Positions 1 through 9,575 are shown, numbered from the stretch's first letter. The stretch is 64,000 bases of DNA from CALAED01 sp035765195 (GCA_035765195.1 DASTYC010000007.1:124001-188000); one strand, 5' to 3'. Numbers and translations: made by a program. Notes: generated by a model not told the origin, from the sequence alone.

Positions 1-1
1 G

Positions 2-526
2 ACGTTCGACGTCGGGCTGACCATCCAGCCGCGCATCGTGCCGGCCATGCAGGCCACGCTCGCCGAGGAAGGCCCCGAGAGCCTGGCCACCAAGGTCATG
101 CGCACCGGGTCGCACACCTCCGGCTACTACCTCAAAGACCAGCGCGCCAAGCAGCGCGACAAGGAGCGCGGGCTGGCCTACGACAGCGTCTACGCGGCGA
201 CCGGCTTTCCGATCTTCGCGCTGCGGACGGCCGACGGCGGCGGGCTGGTGCTGTACGCGCTCTCCAGGAACACCGTGACGTTCGTCAAGGACAAGGGGAA
301 CGGCCGCCTGTCGGTGCCACGCGACGCCGCCCACCTCCTCGACACGATCGTGCTCAAGGACGAACTCGACGTGACCGAGACACTGCAGTTCGCGGCCACC
401 GTTCCGGCCAAGCCCGCCGGCACCAAGAACAAGACGGCGGACGAGCCCGGCAAGACCTCGGCGAAGGCCGCGGTCGTGGCTTCCGACGGTGCCGTCATCA
501 GCGCGGAGACCACCGAAGCAGACTGA
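2..526 (+). CDS. C-terminal part of a secreted/lipoprotein-like protein, cut by the window edge
   Basis: The frame is already open at base 2 and ends at a TGA at 524-526, so only the C-terminal ~174 residues are visible and the true start lies outside. No enzymatic motif is recognised. The segment around TSGYYLKDQ and ALRTADGGGLVLYALSR aligns with TSGWRAERA and ALRTKDGGILAWYAVSR of the next gene, so the two are tandem paralogs. The last ~40 residues are Ala/Lys/Thr-rich and probably disordered. By analogy with its neighbour it is probably exported and anchored as a lipoprotein, but the N-terminus that would prove this is missing. Function unknown. Confidence 0.7.
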   Translation, partial: TFDVGLTIQPRIVPAMQATLAEEGPESLATKVMRTGSHTSGYYLKDQRAKQRDKERGLAYDSVYAATGFPIFALRTADGGGLVLYALSRNTVTFVKDKGNGRLSVPRDAAHLLDTIVLKDELDVTETLQFAATVPAKPAGTKNKTADEPGKTSAKAAVVASDGAVISAETTEAD

Positions 527-588
527 CCCCCGCTTGCCCCGGCTTCGGCCGGATCGCCATGGGCCGCCGCGTGGGCGTGGCAGAATGC

Positions 589-633
589 TGTGCCGCCGTA
601 TCCTCTGCCGCCGTATCCTGTGCCGCCGTCCCC
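589..633. repeat. Three tandem 15-bp repeats before the second lipoprotein gene
   Basis: Three head-to-tail units of consensus TGTGCCGCCGTATCC start at 589, 604 and 619; the second differs at one base and the third at its 3' end. They lie 30 bp before the chosen start of the next gene, in its leader or promoter. No function is assigned. Confidence 0.75.
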
Positions 634-662
634 GTCCGAGGCTCTTCGAGGGGTCACCGTCC

Positions 663-1745
663 ATGCTCCGCCGCCCCGCCGCCGTCCTGTTGGGACTGAT
701 CGTGCTCGCCGCCGGGGCCGGCGGCACCGGGTGCGCCGACGACGATCCGAGGGGCCGCGGCCAGACCCAGCGCGACCCCATCGCACGCCAGGACCTGCGG
801 CCTGCCGTCTCCCCCGGCGAGTCGCTGCGGGTCATCGACGACTACGTGACGGGCCACAACAAGGCGGTCGCCGGCGCCGACGGGCGGGCCTGGCGCGGTC
901 TGCTCGCCGACCCCATGGCGGCGTTGGCCGACGCCCGGCTGCGGATCGGCCGCGGACGCCCGCCCGAGCGGCAGGCCATCACGCTCGTCAACCCGGTGCT
1001 GTTCGTGCCGAAGCTGGACGCCTCCTTCCCCAAGTGGTTCGTGGTCGCCGTCATGGAACGGGTGGGCCCGCACGGCAAACCGCACCAGGTGCTGCTGTTG
1101 TTCACCCGCTCCGCGCCGGACGCGCCCTGGCGGCTGGCCAACAGGACGGTCACCTCGGCCAAGCTGCCGAAGATCGCCACCGACGGGCAGGGCTACGCCG
1201 TCGCGGTCTCGGCCGAGCAGCCGCCGGGGGGACGGCTCGCGGTGCCGCTCGGCAACCTGGCCACCGCGCACGCCGCCTACCTCTCGAACGACGCGAGCCG
1301 CACCTTCGCCGACGGCTCCTACACCAGCGGCTGGCGCGCGGAGCGGGCGGCGGGGGCGCGCCGCGCACAGGCCGGGGGCTGGCTCGACACCGTCCAGTTC
1401 GGGCAGACCCGCTACTCTCCGGCCGCGCTGCGCACCAAGGACGGCGGAATCCTCGCGTGGTACGCCGTAAGCCGGGTCGACAGCTTCGTCGCCGACCGGT
1501 CGAGCCGATCAAGCCGCCCGAGCCGATCAAGCCGCCCGGGCGGGTCCGAGGCGGCGGCGCCCGACCCTGGCGCGATCTCGGCCGACGTCCGCGGCTACCT
1601 CGACCGGCCGCTCGGCGGAACGCGCACGGAGGTGCGGGCCGCCTGGCTGCTGCTGCCGCTCACCTACGTTCCCCCCGGCGGCGGGCGGCCCGCCGTGCTC
1701 GGCCAGACCACCGGCCTCACCTCCGCCGCCGCCATCGAACACTGA
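663..1745 (+). CDS. Putative lipoprotein, paralog of the preceding gene
   Basis: The ATG at 663 gives a 360-residue protein with an N-terminal signal of lipoprotein type: basic MLRR, a hydrophobic stretch, then GGTGC-ADDD, where Cys would be lipidated. The frame is open further upstream to 489, but the signal sequence starts cleanly at 663, so I choose it. The rest is a globular extracellular domain without recognised catalytic residues. Its C-terminal third matches the preceding gene, indicating tandem duplication. At 1501-1536 an 18-bp unit is repeated in frame and encodes a Ser/Arg/Pro-rich linker. It is convergent with the glutamate dehydrogenase gene. The role is unknown; it may be a surface protein. 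Confidence 0.75.
   Translation: MLRRPAAVLLGLIVLAAGAGGTGCADDDPRGRGQTQRDPIARQDLRPAVSPGESLRVIDDYVTGHNKAVAGADGRAWRGLLADPMAALADARLRIGRGRPPERQAITLVNPVLFVPKLDASFPKWFVVAVMERVGPHGKPHQVLLLFTRSAPDAPWRLANRTVTSAKLPKIATDGQGYAVAVSAEQPPGGRLAVPLGNLATAHAAYLSNDASRTFADGSYTSGWRAERAAGARRAQAGGWLDTVQFGQTRYSPAALRTKDGGILAWYAVSRVDSFVADRSSRSSRPSRSSRPGGSEAAAPDPGAISADVRGYLDRPLGGTRTEVRAAWLLLPLTYVPPGGGRPAVLGQTTGLTSAAAIEH
1501..1536 (+). repeat. In-frame 18-bp direct repeat inside the lipoprotein gene
   Basis: Two identical copies of CGAGCCGATCAAGCCGCC abut at 1501-1518 and 1519-1536. The unit is a multiple of three, so it only lengthens a Ser/Arg/Pro linker (about residues 280-292). Confidence 0.8.
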
Positions 1746-1747
1746 CG

Positions 1748-1792
1748 ACGCCGGTAACCCCTACGCCGGTAATCCCTACGCCGGTAACCCCT
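1748..1792. repeat. Three tandem 15-bp repeats between convergent stop codons
   Basis: Units ACGCCGGTAACCCCT, ACGCCGGTAATCCCT and ACGCCGGTAACCCCT fill almost all of the 52 bp between the lipoprotein stop (1745) and the glutamate dehydrogenase stop (1798). No hairpin with a T-tract is visible, so this is a repeat, not an evident terminator. Confidence 0.8.
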
Positions 1793-1797
1793 GGGGC

Positions 1798-4700
1798 TCA
1801 CACGGTGTGCGGCAGGGTGCTGGAGGTGACCAGGGTGCGGATGGCCTGCAGCGCCACGGACAGGGTCGCCAGGTCGAAGCTGTCGCTCTCCCAGATCTCC
1901 GACAGGGTCTGGCGGGCGCGCAGCACCGCGGCGGCGTTCTTGTCGGTCCAGGCGGCCAGCCGGTTCTCGGTGCTCGCACCCGACTCGCTCATCACCAGGA
2001 CGTCGCGGGTCAGCGCCGCGTGCGCCGCGTACAGGTCGTCGCGCAGCGCCGACCGGGCCATCGACTTCCAGCGGTCGCCGCGCGGCAGCGCGATGACCCG
2101 CTCGCGCAGCCTGGCCAGCTGCAGCCGGTCGGCCAGGTCGAAGTAGACCTCGGCGACCTCCTCCACCGGACGCCCCGTGACGTAGGAGATCTCGACGATG
2201 TCGAAGGTCGAGTACGCCGGCACCATCATCGCCACGCACTCGGCCAGGTCGCCGGGCACGCCCCGCTCGGCGAAGGTGTCACGCCGCTCCTCGAATCCGG
2301 CCAGGTCGCGGCCGACCAGCAGCTTGGGCAGCGACGGCGCCAGCTTGGCGGCGCCCTCGGCGAAGAACTCGACCGTGCCGCGCACGTCGAACGGCGGCCG
2401 CCGGTTGCGCAGCAGCCAGCGGGTGCCCCGCTCGGTGAGCTTGCGGGCCTCCAGCAGCATCGCGATCTGCGTGGCCTCGGCGACCTTGTGGTCGAGTTCC
2501 TCGACCGACGCCCAGAACCGCGGCATCTCGAAGACCTCGCGGGCCACCAGGTAGGCATGGGCGATGTCGGGGGCCGAGGCCCCGGTCTCCTCGGTCATCC
2601 GGAACGTGAACGTGATGCCGCCGTGGTCGGCCATGTCGTTGGCGACGCCGTTGGCGATGATCTCGCGGCGCAGCGGATGCCGGTCCATGTACGCGCGGAA
2701 GCGCTCGCGCAGCGGGGACGGGAAGTAGGAGACCAGCCAGTCGGCCAGGTAGGACTCGTCGGGCAGATCGGAGGCGAGCAGCTCCTCGTCGAGGGTCAGC
2801 TTGGTGTAGGCCAGCAGCACCGCGAACTCGGGCCCGGACAGCCCCACGTCCCTGCCCCGCACGTCGCGCGCCTGCCGGCGCTCGGCGAGCGCCTTGTCGT
2901 CGGGCAGGAACTCCATGCGCCGCTTGAGCTTGCCCTCGCGCTCCAGCTTGCGCAGGTAGCGGGAGTGGACGTGCAGCATCGCCGGCGACTGGGCGCGGGC
3001 GGCCGCGAGCACGACGTTCTGGTTGTAGTTGTGGCGCAGCACCAGCGACGCGACCTCGTCGGTCATGTCGTACAGCAGCTTGTCGCGCTGCTTGCCGGTG
3101 AGCTCGCCGTCGCGGACGACCTGGTCGAGCAGGATCTTGATGTTGACCTCGTGGTCGGAGGTGTCGACGCCAGCCGTGTTGTCGATGAAGTCGGTGTTGA
3201 CGAGCCCGCCGGCGCGGGCGAACTCGATGCGGCCGAGCTGGGTGACCCCCAGGTTGCCGCCCTCGCCGATGACCTTGCAGCGCAGTTCGTCGGCGTCGGC
3301 GCGAACGGAGTCGTTGGCCTTGTCGCCGACGTCGGCGTGGCTTTCCAGCGAGGACTTGACGTACGTGCCGATGCCGCCGTTCCACAGCAGGTCGACCGGG
3401 GCGCACAAGATCGCGTGAATCAGCTCGTACGGCGTCATCGCGGAGATGTCGCTGGAGATGCCGAGCATCTCGCGCAGTTGCGCGCTGAGCCGGATCGACT
3501 TGGCCGTACGGGGGAACACTCCGCCGCCCGGCGAGATCAGCTTCTCGTCGTAGTCGGCCCACGAGCTGCGGGGCAGGCGGAACAGCCGCTCCCGCTCCTC
3601 GAAGGAGGCGGCCGGGTCGGGGTCGGGGTCGATGAAGATGTGCCGGTGGTCGAAGGCGGCGACCAGCTTGATGTGCCGGGACAGCAGCATGCCGTTGCCG
3701 AACACGTCGCCCGACATGTCGCCGATGCCGACGACGGTGATGTCCTCGTGCTGCACGTCGACGCCGAGCGAGCGGAAGTGGTAGCGCACCGACTCCCACG
3801 CGCCGCGCGCGGTGATCCCCATCGCCTTGTGGTCGTAGCCGACCGAGCCGCCGGACGCGAACGCGTCGCCCAGCCAGTAGCGGTAGGCGGCCGCGACCTC
3901 GTTGGCGATGTCGGAGAACGTGGCGGTGCCCTTGTCGGCGGCCACCACGAGGTAGGGGTCGTCGCCGTCGTGGCGCACGACGTTGGGCGGCGGCTCCACC
4001 TGCCCGTCGACGAGGTTGTCGGTGATGTCGAGCAGGGCGGAGACGAACTGCCGGTAGCAGGCCACGCCCTCGGCCTGGTAGGCCTCCCGGTCCGCCGGGT
4101 CGGGCTCCCGCTTGCACACGAACCCGCCCTTGGCGCCGGCGGGAACGATCACGGTGTTCTTCACCGCCTGCGCCTTGGCCAGGCCGAGGATCTCGGTGCG
4201 GAAATCCTCCCGCCGGTCCGACCAGCGCAGCCCGCCCCGGGCCACCGAGCCGAAGCGCAGGTGGACGCCCTCGACGCGCGGCGAGTACACGAAGATCTCG
4301 AAGCGCGGCCGCGGCTGCGGCAGGTCGGGGATCCGCTCAGGCGCGAACTTCACGGCAAGGTACGGCTTGTCCTGGAAGAAGTTCGTACGCAGCGTCGCCT
4401 TGATCATGGACAGCAGGGCCCGCAGGATGCGGTCCTCGTCGAGGGAGGCGACCTCGTCGAGCGCGCCCTCGATCTCCTCGGCGATCGCGGCGCTGCGCTC
4501 GGCCTCGGCCCCGCCTCCTGCGGGTCGCGACGGCCCCGCGTGCCTGGGGTCGAAGCGCGACTCGAACAGGCGCGCCAGCAGCCGGACGATCCTCACGTTG
4601 CCCAGCAGGACCCGCTCGATGTAGCCCTGGCTGAAGGTCGTGCCGGTCTGCCGGAGATAACGGGCGTACGCCCGCAGCACCATCGTCTGCCGCCAGGTGA

Positions 4701-6741
4701 GCCCGGCGTGCAGCACCAGCGCGTTGAAGCCGTCGCTTTCGACGTCGCCGCGCCAGACGGCGCGGAAGGCGTCCTGGAACAGCTCCTTGATCTTGGCGTC
4801 GGTGGCGACGGACGACGGGTCGTGCCGCAGGCCCAGGTCGTAGATCCAGCGGCGGGCCCCGTCGGCCGGGGTGATCTCGTACGGCCGTTCGTCCACGACC
4901 TCGACGCCCATGTTCTGCAGCAGCGGCAGCACGTGCGACAGCGAAATCGGCGGGCCGAGCCGGTAGAGCTTGAGCCGCCGCTCGCCGGGCGCCGCGTCGT
5001 ACGGCTCGTACAGGTTGATCGAGATCTCGCCCTCCTCGGTCAGCCGGTCGAGCCGGACGAGGTCGGCGACGGCCGTACGAGCGGGGAAGTCGGCCTTGTA
5101 GCCCTCGGGGAAGGCGCCAGCGTAGCGCCGCGACAGCGCGCTCGAGCGCTCCTCGCCGCACTGCGCCACGATCGCGTCGGCCAGGTCGTCGGCCCACGCC
5201 CGGGTCGCCGCGGCGAGCTTGGCCTCGAGCTCCTCGGCGTTGACCTCGGGCAGCGGCTTGCCCCGCTCGCCGCGGACCACGACGTGCAGCCTGGCCAGCA
5301 GCGACTCCGACACCTGGGCGCTGTAGTCGACGGCGACGCCGTTGAAGGCCGACCGCAGGATCTCCTGGATGCGCAGCCGGATCTGCGTGGTGTAACGGTC
5401 GCGCGGCAGGTAGACCAGGCAGGACATGTATCGGCCGTAGGTGTCCTTGCGCAGGAACAGCTTGAGCTGACGCCGTTCGCGCAGCCGCAGCACGCCGAGC
5501 GCGATGGGGACGAGGTCGTCGACGGAGATCTGGAAGAGCTCGTCGCGCGGGTACGACTCCAAGATCTCGATGAGGTCCTTGCCGTCGTAGCTGTCGGGCG
5601 TGCAGCCCACCCGGTCGAGCACCTCGTCGAGCTTGCGCTTGAGCACGGGAATGTGCTCGATCGACTCGGTGTAGGCCACATGGGTGAACAGGCCGAGGAA
5701 GCGGCGCTCGCCGATGACCTCGCCGGACTCGTCGTACTGCTTGACCCCGACGTAGTCGAGGTAGTGCGGACGGTGCACGGTGGCCCGAGAGTTGGCCTTG
5801 GTGAGGATGAGCAGGCGCTTTTCGCGAGCCCTGGCCCGGACCTCGGGCGGCAGCGCGGCGAAGCTGCCCGACGCGCCCGTGTCGGAGCGCAAGATGCCGA
5901 GGCCGGTGCCGGGGACCGGCCGCAGCACGGTGCCGTCGTCGCTGAGCTTGTAGTCGCGGACGCCGAGGAAGGTGAAGTGCCCGTCGGCGAGCCAGTCGAG
6001 CAGCTCGATGCCCTCGACGATCTCCTTCTCGGACAGCGGCAGCGGACGCGCGTTGATCTCGCCGGCGATCGCGCCGGCGAGGGCGCGCATCTTCGGCTCG
6101 TCCTCGACGGCGGCCCGCACGTCTTGCAGGACGCGTTGCAGATCGGCTTCGAGCTGGTCGAGCAGCTCGCGGTCGGTGGTGCGGTCGACCTCGATGTACA
6201 TCCAGGACTCGTCGATGTCCTGATCGGTCACCTTGACGCCGACGACGGCCTTGAGGTGGCCCGCCACATCGCGGGTCACGCCGAGCTGCGGATGGATGAT
6301 CAGGTGGGTGGTGAGGCTGTGCCGGCTCAGCTCCATCGTGACGGAGTCGACGAGGTAGGGCATGTCGTCGGTGACGACCTGGACGACGGTGTGCCCGGGA
6401 TCCCAGCCGTGGTCTTCGAGGGTGGGGGTGAAGACCCGTACCTTGGCGCGGCCCTGCGGGCGCTCCTCGCCGAGGGCGCGGTGGGTCATCGCGGGGCCGT
6501 AGATGTCCGAGGGATCGCGATCGAGCAGGTCTTCCGGCGCGACGTTCTGGTAGTAGAGCCGCAGGTAGGGCAGTGCCTCGTCGGCCGGGACGCTGCGCGG
6601 ACCCGGGGCGTTGCCGCACGTCTCGGCCGCCCGCAGCAGCAGCTCGTCCTTGGCCAGCTCCAGCTTGCTTCCGGCGGGAGCGCCGGGCAGCGGTCTGGCT
6701 GCTCCTGGCCCGTCGGCGCCGGGCGCCGAGCCGTCGCTCAT
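1798..6741 (-). CDS. gdh: NAD-dependent glutamate dehydrogenase, large (~180 kDa) class
   Basis: This 1647-residue protein has the length and architecture of the large NAD-specific glutamate dehydrogenases (EC 1.4.1.2) first known from Streptomyces. It would oxidise L-glutamate to 2-oxoglutarate and ammonium in the cytoplasm. The N-terminal ~700 residues form the regulatory part typical of the family. The catalytic part begins near residue 800, with ARGGLRWSDR and KNTVIVPAGAKGGF (about residue 860), carrying the substrate-binding and catalytic lysines, followed by an NAD-binding Rossmann region (GVGDMSGDVFGNG-like, seen as IGDMSGDVFGNGM). The ATG at 6741 lies 45 bp after the tryptophan dioxygenase stop, so the two may be cotranscribed. 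The whole gene is intact. Confidence 0.95.
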   Translation of the reverse strand: MSDGSAPGADGPGAARPLPGAPAGSKLELAKDELLLRAAETCGNAPGPRSVPADEALPYLRLYYQNVAPEDLLDRDPSDIYGPAMTHRALGEERPQGRAKVRVFTPTLEDHGWDPGHTVVQVVTDDMPYLVDSVTMELSRHSLTTHLIIHPQLGVTRDVAGHLKAVVGVKVTDQDIDESWMYIEVDRTTDRELLDQLEADLQRVLQDVRAAVEDEPKMRALAGAIAGEINARPLPLSEKEIVEGIELLDWLADGHFTFLGVRDYKLSDDGTVLRPVPGTGLGILRSDTGASGSFAALPPEVRARAREKRLLILTKANSRATVHRPHYLDYVGVKQYDESGEVIGERRFLGLFTHVAYTESIEHIPVLKRKLDEVLDRVGCTPDSYDGKDLIEILESYPRDELFQISVDDLVPIALGVLRLRERRQLKLFLRKDTYGRYMSCLVYLPRDRYTTQIRLRIQEILRSAFNGVAVDYSAQVSESLLARLHVVVRGERGKPLPEVNAEELEAKLAAATRAWADDLADAIVAQCGEERSSALSRRYAGAFPEGYKADFPARTAVADLVRLDRLTEEGEISINLYEPYDAAPGERRLKLYRLGPPISLSHVLPLLQNMGVEVVDERPYEITPADGARRWIYDLGLRHDPSSVATDAKIKELFQDAFRAVWRGDVESDGFNALVLHAGLTWRQTMVLRAYARYLRQTGTTFSQGYIERVLLGNVRIVRLLARLFESRFDPRHAGPSRPAGGGAEAERSAAIAEEIEGALDEVASLDEDRILRALLSMIKATLRTNFFQDKPYLAVKFAPERIPDLPQPRPRFEIFVYSPRVEGVHLRFGSVARGGLRWSDRREDFRTEILGLAKAQAVKNTVIVPAGAKGGFVCKREPDPADREAYQAEGVACYRQFVSALLDITDNLVDGQVEPPPNVVRHDGDDPYLVVAADKGTATFSDIANEVAAAYRYWLGDAFASGGSVGYDHKAMGITARGAWESVRYHFRSLGVDVQHEDITVVGIGDMSGDVFGNGMLLSRHIKLVAAFDHRHIFIDPDPDPAASFEERERLFRLPRSSWADYDEKLISPGGGVFPRTAKSIRLSAQLREMLGISSDISAMTPYELIHAILCAPVDLLWNGGIGTYVKSSLESHADVGDKANDSVRADADELRCKVIGEGGNLGVTQLGRIEFARAGGLVNTDFIDNTAGVDTSDHEVNIKILLDQVVRDGELTGKQRDKLLYDMTDEVASLVLRHNYNQNVVLAAARAQSPAMLHVHSRYLRKLEREGKLKRRMEFLPDDKALAERRQARDVRGRDVGLSGPEFAVLLAYTKLTLDEELLASDLPDESYLADWLVSYFPSPLRERFRAYMDRHPLRREIIANGVANDMADHGGITFTFRMTEETGASAPDIAHAYLVAREVFEMPRFWASVEELDHKVAEATQIAMLLEARKLTERGTRWLLRNRRPPFDVRGTVEFFAEGAAKLAPSLPKLLVGRDLAGFEERRDTFAERGVPGDLAECVAMMVPAYSTFDIVEISYVTGRPVEEVAEVYFDLADRLQLARLRERVIALPRGDRWKSMARSALRDDLYAAHAALTRDVLVMSESGASTENRLAAWTDKNAAAVLRARQTLSEIWESDSFDLATLSVALQAIRTLVTSSTLPHTV

Positions 6742-6786
6742 GTCGCGCTCACCATCGCGCTCGCCATCTCTCCACTCCCCTTTGAG

Positions 6787-7653
6787 TCAGAGCAGGGTCC
6801 GCAGGTCCCACAGCAATGGGTAGTACCGCATATCTAGACGTTTACGCAGATAAGGGGCTCCCGTCGACCCCCCGGTGCCCGACTTCGTGCCGATCTGGCG
6901 CTCGACCATCTGGACGTGACGCTTCCGCCAGAGGGCCGCCATCTCGTCATGGGTAAGAAGATCCTCGGCGAGTTGCCAAAGATCGTCATAGCGGTCCCGG
7001 CCGCGCGCCACCGCGGTCAACGACTCCCGCAGCGCGTCGTCGTCGTCCGCGGCCAGGCCGCGCGAGCGGAGCAGATCGACGTACGCGTCCCACAGCGTCG
7101 GCTCGGCGAGCCGGCGCTCGAGCCGCGCCTTCTCGGCTTCGGACAGCCCCCGGAAACGGCGCACGAAACCAGGGTCCTTCGCGCCGGACAGGAATTCCAG
7201 TTCCCGGAACTGGACGGATTGGAATCCGCTGGCCGGGGCGAGCGCCGCGCGGAACTCCATGAAGTCCTGCGGGGTCATCGTCTCGAGCACCTCGATCTGC
7301 TCGATGAGGACCCGCTCGGAGGCGTGCACCCGCCGGAACAGGTGCCTGGCGAGCCAGACCTCCTGCTCGAACATCGCGTCCCTGATCTGCTCGAGCTCGT
7401 GCAGGAGCAGCTTGAACCACAGCTCGTAGATCTGATGGATCGTGATGAAAAGCAGCTCGTCCCTGGCCACGGGGTCGGTCTGCGGGATCTGCTGGGCCAG
7501 CAGCTCAGAGAGCCGCAGATAGCTCCCGTAGGTGAGGCGTCCGCCCTCTTCACCGAAACTGCGTCCGGGCGCGTCGGACCGCGTGCCGGGCGGGCCGGAG
7601 CCCTGCCCGGAGCCGACCACGGTCGCACCACGCCGTTGTGGTGTTGCGGTCAC
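6787..7653 (-). CDS. kynA: Tryptophan 2,3-dioxygenase
   Basis: This heme enzyme (EC 1.13.11.11) opens the indole ring of L-tryptophan to N-formylkynurenine, the first step of the kynurenine route. Family hallmarks are LTYGSYLRLSELL, the heme/substrate region FITIHQIYELWFKLLLHELE, the block GFQSVQFRELEFLSG, and a C-terminal MRYYPLLWDLR. The GTG at 7653 gives 288 residues, close to the usual 270-290. An earlier GTG/ATG at 7728 would add 25 residues of unrelated sequence and is less likely. No kynureninase or formamidase gene is adjacent. It precedes the glutamate dehydrogenase on the same strand by 45 bp, so both amino-acid catabolic steps may share a transcript. Confidence 0.93.
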   Translation of the reverse strand: MTATPQRRGATVVGSGQGSGPPGTRSDAPGRSFGEEGGRLTYGSYLRLSELLAQQIPQTDPVARDELLFITIHQIYELWFKLLLHELEQIRDAMFEQEVWLARHLFRRVHASERVLIEQIEVLETMTPQDFMEFRAALAPASGFQSVQFRELEFLSGAKDPGFVRRFRGLSEAEKARLERRLAEPTLWDAYVDLLRSRGLAADDDDALRESLTAVARGRDRYDDLWQLAEDLLTHDEMAALWRKRHVQMVERQIGTKSGTGGSTGAPYLRKRLDMRYYPLLWDLRTLL

Positions 7654-7954
7654 ACCGAAAAGGGTAGCGGCATTGCCGGCGGCAACGAACACCGTGAACG
7701 TGCTGACCACCCGCAAACCAGGTCGCATGCCAGCAGACCGCTCAGATCGCCATCGGCGCCGTTCACCGCCCGCTCAGGGCCGTTCATTCATGCAGCTCAG
7801 GGCGGTCAGGCGGCCTCAGGGGCGCGAGGACGGCCCGGGAGGAGGGTTGGACCGATCTGGGTCGGCTCAGGGTGATTCAGGGCCATCCAGGCCCAGGCCC
7901 CGGTGCGGATCCGGCCGGGACCGGACAAGTCGACTCAGGACGGCTCAGGACGGC
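7654..7954. other. Intergenic stretch rich in CTCAGG words
   Basis: About 300 bp without a credible gene between kynA and the first kinase. It contains many copies of CTCAGG or near variants (around 7772, 7796, 7815, 7866, 7934, 7944, 7954), the last three as a perfect 10-bp tandem repeat. kynA must be transcribed from here, but no convincing -10/-35 pair was found. Confidence 0.5.
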
Positions 7955-7963
7955 TCAGGTCGG
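7934..7963. repeat. 10-bp tandem repeat spanning the kinase stop codon
   Basis: Three units of CTCAGGACGG (third CTCAGGTCGG) start at 7934, 7944 and 7954. The stop codon of the kinase gene (complement of 7955-7957) lies inside the third unit. Confidence 0.75.
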
Positions 7964-9430
7964 CGGAGAGCCGGACGGATCGGGCGGCGTGGGTGTCGGC
8001 GTCGGGGTCGGCGTGCGGGTCTTGGTGCGCGTCGGCGTCGGCCGCGTGGACGTGCGGGTCGGGCGGGGCGTCGGGGACCGCGTCAGGGAGGTGGTCCGGG
8101 GCGCCGTCGGCCGGACGGTCGGAGTCGGCCTGCTCGTCGGCTCCACGGTGGGGGTGAGCGGCGGCGGTGCCGACGCCGCGTCGGAGGTCACGGGGGCGCC
8201 GGTCGGGTTGTTCACGTTTTGGACCCCGGACGAGGACTGGGCCATCACGTAGGCCGTGCCGCCCACGGTCGCCGCGACGGCGACGATCGCGGCGGTGGTG
8301 AGGGCGACCGCACGGGCGCGGCCGCGGCCGGGCGGCGGCTCCGCGGCTGCCGCGAACTCGCGGTCCTCCGGATGGGTGAACTCCGCCCATGCCGAATCGG
8401 GGAACGGCGGCGCGGGCTCCCCGCGCCCGCCGGGCAGCGACCGGGTGTGCTCCGCCGCGCCGGCGAAGTCATCGGGGCCGAACTCCGCCGCGGCCGGGGA
8501 TCGCGGCCCGGTCTGGTAGGCGGACGCGGGATCGGCCGGCGGGCGGGCCGTGGCCTCGGCGATCTTGACGAGGATGGCCGCGGGGTCTTCGTTGGCGGGC
8601 GTCGCGGCCGGGCCCCCCACCGCGTCCTCCTGCCCGAGCAGGCGCATCAGCAGTTGCCGGGCGGTGGGCCGGTCGGCCGGGTCCTTGGCGAGACAGTCGA
8701 CGACCAGGCCGCGCAGCGGCTCAGTGAGGTCGCCGAGGTCCGGCTCCTCGTTGAGGGCGCGCTGGATGACCGCGGGGATCGAGTCGTTGCCGAACGGCGG
8801 CCTGCCGGTCGCCGCGTACACCATGGTGGCCGCCCAGCAGAAGATGTCGGCCTCTTTGCCGAACTCCCTGCCTCGCATCTGCTCGGGCGACATGAACGAC
8901 GGCGTGCCGATGACCCGGCTGGTCATCGTGTTGACGCCGTCGAAGACCCGGGCGATCCCGAAGTCGATGACGCGCGGGCCGCCGGGGCCGATCAGCACGT
9001 TCGCCGGCTTGAAGTCGCGGTGGATCACGCCGGCCTGATGGATCGCCACGAGCGCCGTCGCGGTGCCGATCGCCAGCCGGTCGAGCGCGCCGCCGGAGAT
9101 CGGCCCCTCGGTCTGCACGAGCTGCAGCACCGACGGGCCGGGGACGTACTCGCTGACCAGGTACGGGCGTTCGCCCTCGATGTCGGCGTCGATGATCTGC
9201 GCCGTGCAGAACGACGCCACCTGCTTGGCGAACTCGATCTCGCGCAGAAAGCGAGTACGCGCCATGTCGTCCGCGGTCAGCTCACGATGGAGCAGCTTGA
9301 TGGCGACATCGGTGCCGTCCTCGGCCCGGCCGAGGAAGACGATGCCCTGACCGCCGTCGCCCAACCGCCCGAGCAGTTCGTACGATCCCAGCCGCTTCGG
9401 GTCACCAGGCCGCAAAGCGTCCGCCTGCAT
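7955..9430 (-). CDS. Membrane Ser/Thr protein kinase, PknB/Hanks type (1)
   Basis: This 491-residue kinase phosphorylates Ser/Thr of unknown cytoplasmic targets. Residues ~15-275 hold a complete kinase domain: glycine loop GRLGDGGQGIVFLG, VAIKLLH lysine, catalytic loop HRDFKPANV, a DFG motif and the SPEQMRG activation-segment end. A proline-rich juxtamembrane stretch leads to one membrane segment (ALTTAAIVAVAATVGG, near residue 390). The outer tail is almost wholly Thr/Pro/Arg repeats and has no PASTA domain, so wall-ligand sensing of the PknB kind is not evident. The ATG at 9430 is preceded by a GGGGAG ribosome site; the frame extends 60 nt further up without one. It follows its paralog on the same strand by 145 bp. 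Confidence 0.9.
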   Translation of the reverse strand: MQADALRPGDPKRLGSYELLGRLGDGGQGIVFLGRAEDGTDVAIKLLHRELTADDMARTRFLREIEFAKQVASFCTAQIIDADIEGERPYLVSEYVPGPSVLQLVQTEGPISGGALDRLAIGTATALVAIHQAGVIHRDFKPANVLIGPGGPRVIDFGIARVFDGVNTMTSRVIGTPSFMSPEQMRGREFGKEADIFCWAATMVYAATGRPPFGNDSIPAVIQRALNEEPDLGDLTEPLRGLVVDCLAKDPADRPTARQLLMRLLGQEDAVGGPAATPANEDPAAILVKIAEATARPPADPASAYQTGPRSPAAAEFGPDDFAGAAEHTRSLPGGRGEPAPPFPDSAWAEFTHPEDREFAAAAEPPPGRGRARAVALTTAAIVAVAATVGGTAYVMAQSSSGVQNVNNPTGAPVTSDAASAPPPLTPTVEPTSRPTPTVRPTAPRTTSLTRSPTPRPTRTSTRPTPTRTKTRTPTPTPTPTPPDPSGSPPT

Positions 9431-9575
9431 GTACGGACCGCTCCCCTCTGGACTTGATCGCGATCTGTTCGCGGGTGAGCGCCGTCGCACCCTTCAATTT
9501 CGAAACATCAACACCATACGGCCCCAGGATCGTCGCCTCCACCGGAATTTGTGACGACCTGATCACGTTGGGCGG

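Noticed and set aside
1807..6837. Very long open frame opposite the glutamate dehydrogenase gene
   Set aside because: Its product is His/Val/Gln/Arg-rich with no domain, typical of antisense frames in GC-rich coding DNA; the minus-strand product is a clear full-length enzyme.
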